A stretch of 64,000 nucleotides of DNA from NCBI GenBank assembly GCA_045657465.1, contig JAZOTD010000007.1, positions 6,956 to 70,955 of the forward strand, in the 5' to 3' direction. Below, in pieces: positions 59,763-64,000 of the stretch (the stretch's first letter is position 1; each line of letters starts with the position of its first letter). This stretch comes from RGIG1681 sp045657465. GTDB lineage: Bacteria; Bacillota; Clostridia; Christensenellales; UBA1242. The notes under the pieces are model-generated. The model worked only from the letters and a program-made list of their open reading frames with translations. It was not told where the DNA came from and did no database searches. A program made the translations under genes and the position numbers.

Positions 59763-61451
59763 ATGTTTTCATTGATTAAAAGTGATGACGCAAAAATTTT
59801 ATCTAATTCAAGATTCACAAAGAATGCTGTTTTTTATAAAGATATGTTTGCGTTTTTCGATGCATATGAAAAATTTACGACAGATTACAAAAATGATTTG
59901 CCAAATTTTTGTTTTGTAAAAAAACAATTTTGTCTTGATGGCTTGTGTCTTGCCATGAAAATGTATGCCTCTGAACTTGGCTTTGAAACATTAAGACTTT
60001 CAGCTGAATATTTGAAGGTGGTGTATTATGCCATTGCTTCTTATTCAAAAGATGAAAAGACTGTTGACAGACAAGATATTGAAATTGAATTTGAAGAATA
60101 TAAAAAGGTTAGCAGACAAATAGTTTTAGACGCCGAAGCTAATATTTCAAAAGTTGAACAAGTTTATGAAGAAAAGAAACTTGTTCACGATAAAGGCTCA
60201 AACCAATATGCAAAAAAATTGATTTCTGCACAACTATTTAATGTGCTCGCTGTTATGTTTTTTGTTTTGGGGATTGCAACCACAATTTTAACCATTTCAC
60301 TTTATATGATTAAGGTGCTTGATTTGAAAATGTCCATCATTGTGGGGGTGTCAGCGGTTGTTTTGCTTGAGTCACTCTCGGGGGTGTTTAGATACCTATC
60401 TAAAAAAGCAGAAGAACAATCTCATGATAGTGCATACTTGCTCCAAAATTTAAAGAAAGAAAAAGACATTGCTTATCAAGTGCTAAAACAAGAAAAAGAC
60501 AAAGTAAACAAAATAATCAGTGAAAGATATGAGTTTTTACATTCATTCTCAAGCTCATTTGAAAAGTTTTATGAAAAACTTGATTATGCAAGCATTGTTG
60601 AAAAGCTTGCCGAGTATAAACTTTTATCTTACAACATCAAAGAAGATGTTAAAAAATTATTCCAAAACCAACAAAAAGACGTTTCAGAAATCGTGTATGA
60701 AATCGCTGCACTTAACAAAAAGTCAACCAATGATGATTTTGCATACATTTACAATGAAATCAAGTCTCAAGACTGGATGTTTTACAACCCAGAAATTAGA
60801 TATAATTTTTTAAAGAAGTTTGTTGATGTTTGTGAAAGAACTCACAAGTGGGGGCTTGTTATGGCAGACAGTCACATCAGTCCGTTTGGCGTTGATGTCA
60901 AGGCACTTGCAAAAGAAGAAATTGCGTATTTAAAATCAAAAGATGGCTTGTTTGTTTCAACAACACTTGACAGATTTTTAAATACAAAATATGCAAAAAA
61001 TCTAGAAGAACTTGAGCTTAAAGGAAAGTCTACTGTTGATGCTCTAAAAAATGTTAAAGCGGTATACATCAATCATTTTTACAACTATGACAAAATTAAA
61101 GAATATGACAATTTGTTCTATGCCACCAAACTTGAAGAAGGTGTAAAAGTCAGTGAAGAAATTTTAGATGAAAATGAAAAAATTCCAACCTTTGTGTTGA
61201 TGAAAATTAAGATTTTAGAAAACTCAATTGGGCTTGGAAATGGCGAGTCATTTGCAATCAAACAAATCGCAAACGAAATTGCGTTAAAACTCGGTGAAGA
61301 ATTGATTGAAATGGAAACCATTGAAATAAGTGAAGCTGATATTATTCACCCAATTTATGAATGTGAAAAAATCGAAGAAGTTAATGAATATACTGTTAGG
61401 TATGTTTTTGGGGATAATGTTGTCACAGGTTATAAGTTAATTGAATCTTAA
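59763..61451 (+). CDS. Hypothetical membrane protein with two central helices, 562 aa
   Basis: Not recognised. Residues 1-160 are soluble and helical. Two membrane helices at about 165-190 and 195-215 (LFNVLAVMFFVLGIATTILT, then SIIVGVSAVVLLESLSGVF) are followed by a coiled coil (about 220-290) and a soluble C-terminal half of about 270 residues with no motif I know. It has a GAGGTG ribosome site and a terminator. Monocistronic. Confidence 0.75.
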   Translation: MFSLIKSDDAKILSNSRFTKNAVFYKDMFAFFDAYEKFTTDYKNDLPNFCFVKKQFCLDGLCLAMKMYASELGFETLRLSAEYLKVVYYAIASYSKDEKTVDRQDIEIEFEEYKKVSRQIVLDAEANISKVEQVYEEKKLVHDKGSNQYAKKLISAQLFNVLAVMFFVLGIATTILTISLYMIKVLDLKMSIIVGVSAVVLLESLSGVFRYLSKKAEEQSHDSAYLLQNLKKEKDIAYQVLKQEKDKVNKIISERYEFLHSFSSSFEKFYEKLDYASIVEKLAEYKLLSYNIKEDVKKLFQNQQKDVSEIVYEIAALNKKSTNDDFAYIYNEIKSQDWMFYNPEIRYNFLKKFVDVCERTHKWGLVMADSHISPFGVDVKALAKEEIAYLKSKDGLFVSTTLDRFLNTKYAKNLEELELKGKSTVDALKNVKAVYINHFYNYDKIKEYDNLFYATKLEEGVKVSEEILDENEKIPTFVLMKIKILENSIGLGNGESFAIKQIANEIALKLGEELIEMETIEISEADIIHPIYECEKIEEVNEYTVRYVFGDNVVTGYKLIES

Positions 61452-61454
61452 ACA

Positions 61455-61478
61455 AAACAGCCACACGGCTGTTTTTTT
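61455..61478 (+). terminator. Terminator after the 562-aa gene
   Basis: AAACAGCC, ACAC, GGCTGTTT then T residues. Confidence 0.9.
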
Positions 61479-61539
61479 CATGCTTTCAATTGATTTTTTT
61501 TGTGTTTGATAATATAATATGTTTGTTAAAGGAGACTAT

Positions 61540-62632
61540 ATGTTTAATTTTGAAGAACTTAAAAGTTTAAGTGAAATGCAAAAGCAAACAGCACACTGTC
61601 TTTGACTCTGCTAGGTTAAAAACAAGGCTTGCTGAAATTGAGCTAGAAGAACAAAATCCAGAGCTTTATAGCGATGTGGCAAAAATGAAAACTCTTGGCA
61701 TTGAAAAAAAGTCAATATTAGCGGTGCTTGAAAAAATTAGTGTTACAGAAAAAGAAATCAAAGATTTAACAGTGCTTTATGATTTGCTTGTGAGTGGTGG
61801 TTCTGATGAAGATTGGAAAGAGTTTGAGCAAGAGTTAAAAATTGCAAAAAACGACATCCAAAACTTATATGAAGAAACACTTTATTCAGAAGAAAATGAC
61901 AATGCAGGGGCGCTTGTTATTTTGCACTCTGGTGCAGGTGGTGAAGAAGCCCAAGACTGGACTGAAATGCTATGCAGAATGTACACTAGGTTTGCTGAAA
62001 AATGTGGGCTTGAATGCAAAATGCTTGACTATTTATATGGTGATGGTGCGGGCTATAAAAGTGTTACACTTTTAATTGAAGGCACGCACGCCTATGGCAA
62101 TCTAAAATGTGAACGAGGGGTTCATAGACTTGTTAGAATTTCTCCATTTGATGCAAACAAACGCAGACACACATCGTTTGCCAGTGTTGAAGTTTCTCCA
62201 ATTGTTGAAGACACAACATTTATTGAAATTAGACCAGAAGACATCAAGGTTGACACTTATCGCAGTGGTGGTGCTGGTGGTCAACACATCAACAAAACCG
62301 AATCAGCTGTTAGAATCACACATATTCCAACAGGTATTATTGTTGCGTGTCAAAATGAAAGAAGTCAAACTCAAAACAGAGAATTTGCCATGAAGATGCT
62401 TTATTCAAAACTTGCAGAAAAAGTTGAAAAAGAAAAAGAAGAAGAAAAGCTTAAAAAACTTGGCGAGCACAGAAAAATTGAATGGGGAAGCCAAATAAGG
62501 TCTTATGTGCTTTGTCCATACAATATGGTCAAAGACCACAGAACAAATTATGAAACAGGTGACACAACAGGGGTTTTAGATGGCGACATCAAAAACTTTA
62601 TAGTTGAAAAATTAAAGCAAGACAAACAATAG
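61540..62632 (+). CDS. prfB: Peptide chain release factor 2 with programmed +1 frameshift
   Basis: Release factor 2, about 363 residues after frameshift. A short first frame (21 codons, MFNFEELKSLSEMQKQTAHC then L) ends at CTT TGA C (61600-61606), the classic RF2 slip site. Slipping +1 at CTT gives Asp-Ser-Ala-Arg and joins the long frame starting at GAC (61604). The long part has the codon-reading SPF (VRISPFDAN) and the GGQ in RSGGAGGQHINKTESAVRI. It regulates itself: low RF2 lets ribosomes shift. I see no purine-rich Shine-Dalgarno block before the slip site, where E. coli has AGGGGG. A strong AAAGGAGA precedes the ATG. Confidence 0.95.
61600..61606 (+). promoter_or_regulatory. prfB programmed frameshift site
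   Basis: CTTTGAC with in-frame TGA at 61603-61605. A second zero-frame stop (TAG, 61612-61614) follows. No internal Shine-Dalgarno is visible upstream (CACACTGT). Confidence 0.9.
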
Positions 62633-62648
62633 TTCGAAGGAAAAGTTT

Positions 62649-63095
62649 ATGGAAGTTTATAGATTTAAATGTAAATGTTGCGGAGCAACAAGATATAAAA
62701 AACCATCAAAAAACATCTATGAATGTTTATATTGTCATGAACAAATTGAAGTTTATAAAAAAGAAGAAGAAAAACCAGCTGAACCTGTGATGACTGAAGA
62801 GCAAATTGAAGCAAAGGTTAAAGAGGTTGTAAAACAAGAAAAATTGAAAGCCAATGCAAAAAAAGTTAATGCAGAACTAAAAACTAGAAACTTGGTGTTA
62901 TTTATTGTTTGTTGTTTTTGTGGTTGGTTTGGTGTCCATAGATTTTTGCAAGGTAAAATTTTGTCAGGGTTGTTTTTTGCCGTAACTGGTGGATTGTTTG
63001 GCATTGGGGTGTTTATTGATTGTGTTGTCTTGGGAATTGAAACCTGCAAGGATATAAGAAAATATTTACGTGAAAAGGATAGTTTGAATGGCTAA
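62649..63095 (+). CDS. TM2-domain protein with an N-terminal zinc ribbon
   Basis: A 148-residue protein. The N-terminal Cys pairs (CKCCGATR and CLYCHEQ) look like a zinc ribbon. An acidic linker follows and a TM2 domain with two helices (residues about 80-130: LFIVCCFCGWFGVHRFLQG, then VTGGLFGIGVFIDCVVLG). The role is unknown. It lies 16 nt after prfB and overlaps the tsaD start by 8 nt, so it is in an operon with both. Confidence 0.85.
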   Translation: MEVYRFKCKCCGATRYKKPSKNIYECLYCHEQIEVYKKEEEKPAEPVMTEEQIEAKVKEVVKQEKLKANAKKVNAELKTRNLVLFIVCCFCGWFGVHRFLQGKILSGLFFAVTGGLFGIGVFIDCVVLGIETCKDIRKYLREKDSLNG

Positions 63096-63834
63096 AGATA
63101 TTTTTATTTTAGGTATTGAATCGAGTTGTGACGAAACTAGTGTTGCTGTTGTTAAAAATGGCAGAGAAGTTTTGTCAATGGTTACAAACACTCAAATTGA
63201 TATACATAAACTTTATGGTGGAGTGGTTCCAGAAATTGCGTCAAGAAATCATGTTATGAACATAGACACTGTTTACAAAGAAGCGTTAAAGCAAGCAAAC
63301 ATGACAATTGATGATATTGACGCCATAGCTGTTACCTATGGTGCAGGGTTGCTTGGAGCTCTTATTGTTGGTGTAAATTTTGCAAAAGCACTTGCTTATT
63401 CAACAGGAAAACCGCTCGTTGCGGTTAATCATATTGAAGGGCATATTGCAGCAAATTATATTGCTCATGCCGATTTAAAACCACCTTTTGCATGTTTGAT
63501 TGTTTCTGGTGGGCACACTGCACTTGTTGAAATGGAAACTTATACAGAGCGCAAACTTATTGGAACAACCACCGACGATGCAATTGGTGAAGCATTTGAC
63601 AAAGTGGCTCGTGAATGTGGGCTTGAATATCCAGGTGGTCCAAACGTTCAAAAACAAGCGATGCTTGGCAACGTTGTTATGAAATTTACTAATATGTGGA
63701 AAGAAAAAATTAAAGATTACAACTTTTCATATAGCGGGTTAAAAACTGCGGTTATTAACTATATTCACAATGAAAAACAACGTGGAAATGAAATCTTACA
63801 CCGACCGAAAACTTATTGGAACAACCACCGATGA
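63088..63834 (+). CDS. tsaD: tRNA threonylcarbamoyladenosine synthase subunit TsaD, truncated by a duplication
   Basis: The ATPase-fold subunit that makes t6A at position 37 of ANN-reading tRNAs. LGIESSCDETSVAVV, GGVVPEIASRNH, the metal site VNHIEGHI and LIVSGGHTALVEM are normal. After YSGLKTAVINYIHNEKQRGNE (partly listed) the normal C-terminal third is missing: at about 63783 the sequence jumps back to a second, divergent copy of the segment starting near residue 148, in another frame, and the first frame ends at a TGA after HRPKTYWNNHR. Normal length is about 335 residues. The product as read here (248 residues) would probably be inactive. Confidence 0.85.
   Translation: MAKDIFILGIESSCDETSVAVVKNGREVLSMVTNTQIDIHKLYGGVVPEIASRNHVMNIDTVYKEALKQANMTIDDIDAIAVTYGAGLLGALIVGVNFAKALAYSTGKPLVAVNHIEGHIAANYIAHADLKPPFACLIVSGGHTALVEMETYTERKLIGTTTDDAIGEAFDKVARECGLEYPGGPNVQKQAMLGNVVMKFTNMWKEKIKDYNFSYSGLKTAVINYIHNEKQRGNEILHRPKTYWNNHR
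63528..63744 (+). repeat. tsaD internal duplication, copy 1
   Basis: Segment of tsaD from about VEMET to the YSGLK region. The second copy lies 256 bp downstream. Differences are mostly at third codon positions. Confidence 0.85.
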
Positions 63835-64000
63835 TGCCATTGGTGAGGCGTTTGATAAGGTTGCGAGAGAGTGTGGACTTGAATATCCAGGCGGCCCTAA
63901 TGTTCAAAAACAAGCCGAACTTGGAAAGGTTACAATGAAGTTCACTAATATGTGGAAAGAAAAAATTAAAGACTACAACTTTTCTTACAGTGGTTTAAAG
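63784..64000 (+). pseudogene. tsaD: Second, out-of-frame partial copy of tsaD (runs off the window)
   Basis: Read from the GAA at about 63785 it encodes EMKSYTDRKLIGTTTDDAIG and so on to KDYNFSYSGLK, nearly identical in protein to copy 1 but distinct in DNA. It is 256 bp from copy 1, one frame off. The window ends before its C-terminus, so whether the second copy is complete cannot be seen. It may be the true 3' end of another tsaD allele joined at a short shared sequence (GAAATGAAAT). Confidence 0.75.

Noticed and set aside
61600..61606. In-frame TGA as selenocysteine in prfB
   Set aside because: The TGA is in CTTTGAC at the exact position of the RF2 programmed frameshift and the +1 frame gives the RF2 sequence; no selenocysteine element is needed.

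Overview
The window looks like one contiguous, AT-rich chromosomal stretch of an anaerobic, low-GC Gram-positive bacterium (Bacillota, probably an uncultured Clostridia lineage). The evidence is a DnaD plus DnaI pair of helicase loaders, a Trk/Ktr K+ system, DegV, and an oxygen-detoxification operon typical of anaerobes (flavodiiron protein, rubredoxin, superoxide reductase). TGA is used as a stop. I see no phage, insertion sequence, CRISPR array or rRNA, and one tRNA (Ser-GCU). The genus cannot be fixed from the sequence alone.

Layout. 1-5.7 kb: a YjdF-like membrane protein, an unknown gene, tRNA-Ser, an S51-like peptidase homologue with Cys at the nucleophile position, then a minus-strand operon of two short-chain-dehydrogenase (SDR) fusions. 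One has a DNA-binding head and a degenerate active site; the other has a large unrecognised C-terminal domain. 6-18 kb: trkH-trkA, a HIT/Nudix insert bounded by a 19-bp repeat copied from the trkA 3' end, further Nudix, HIT, GNAT and HD genes, an HExxH protein, the flavodiiron-rubredoxin-superoxide reductase operon, and marR-degV behind twin palindromic operators. 18-21 kb: two membrane proteins and an ABC exporter.

21-41 kb is the replication-origin neighbourhood. Minus strand: dnaA-dnaN-membrane protein, rpmH-rnpA-yidD-yidC-jag and mnmE-GNAT-mnmG. Plus strand: recF, gyrB, gyrA. In the usual Bacillota order dnaA-dnaN points the same way as recF-gyrBA; here that pair is inverted, so transcription diverges between dnaA and recF. 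Two minus-strand loci of large, charged, mostly coiled-coil proteins sit between recF and gyrB and after gyrA. Their small companion proteins look paralogous, which makes them the best candidate for an undescribed system here.

43.9-64 kb: dnaD-dnaI, sbcD-sbcC, a GT8 glycosyltransferase, a LOG-family protein, a PflA-like radical SAM protein divergent from an RlmD-like methyltransferase, miaA, hisS, a PAP2 phosphatase, an RdgB/HAM1 pyrophosphatase, acpS, a 510-bp gap with a possible small RNA, a large unknown membrane protein, prfB with its programmed frameshift, a TM2 protein, and tsaD broken by a 256-bp out-of-frame partial duplication at the window edge.

Most genes have good Shine-Dalgarno sites. 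A minority (trkH, recF, mnmE, acpS, the radical SAM gene, the 18.6-kb membrane gene and perhaps the ABC exporter) have a near-consensus promoter whose -10 box lies only 6-12 nt from the start codon and no ribosome site, so they are probably transcribed leaderless or nearly so.
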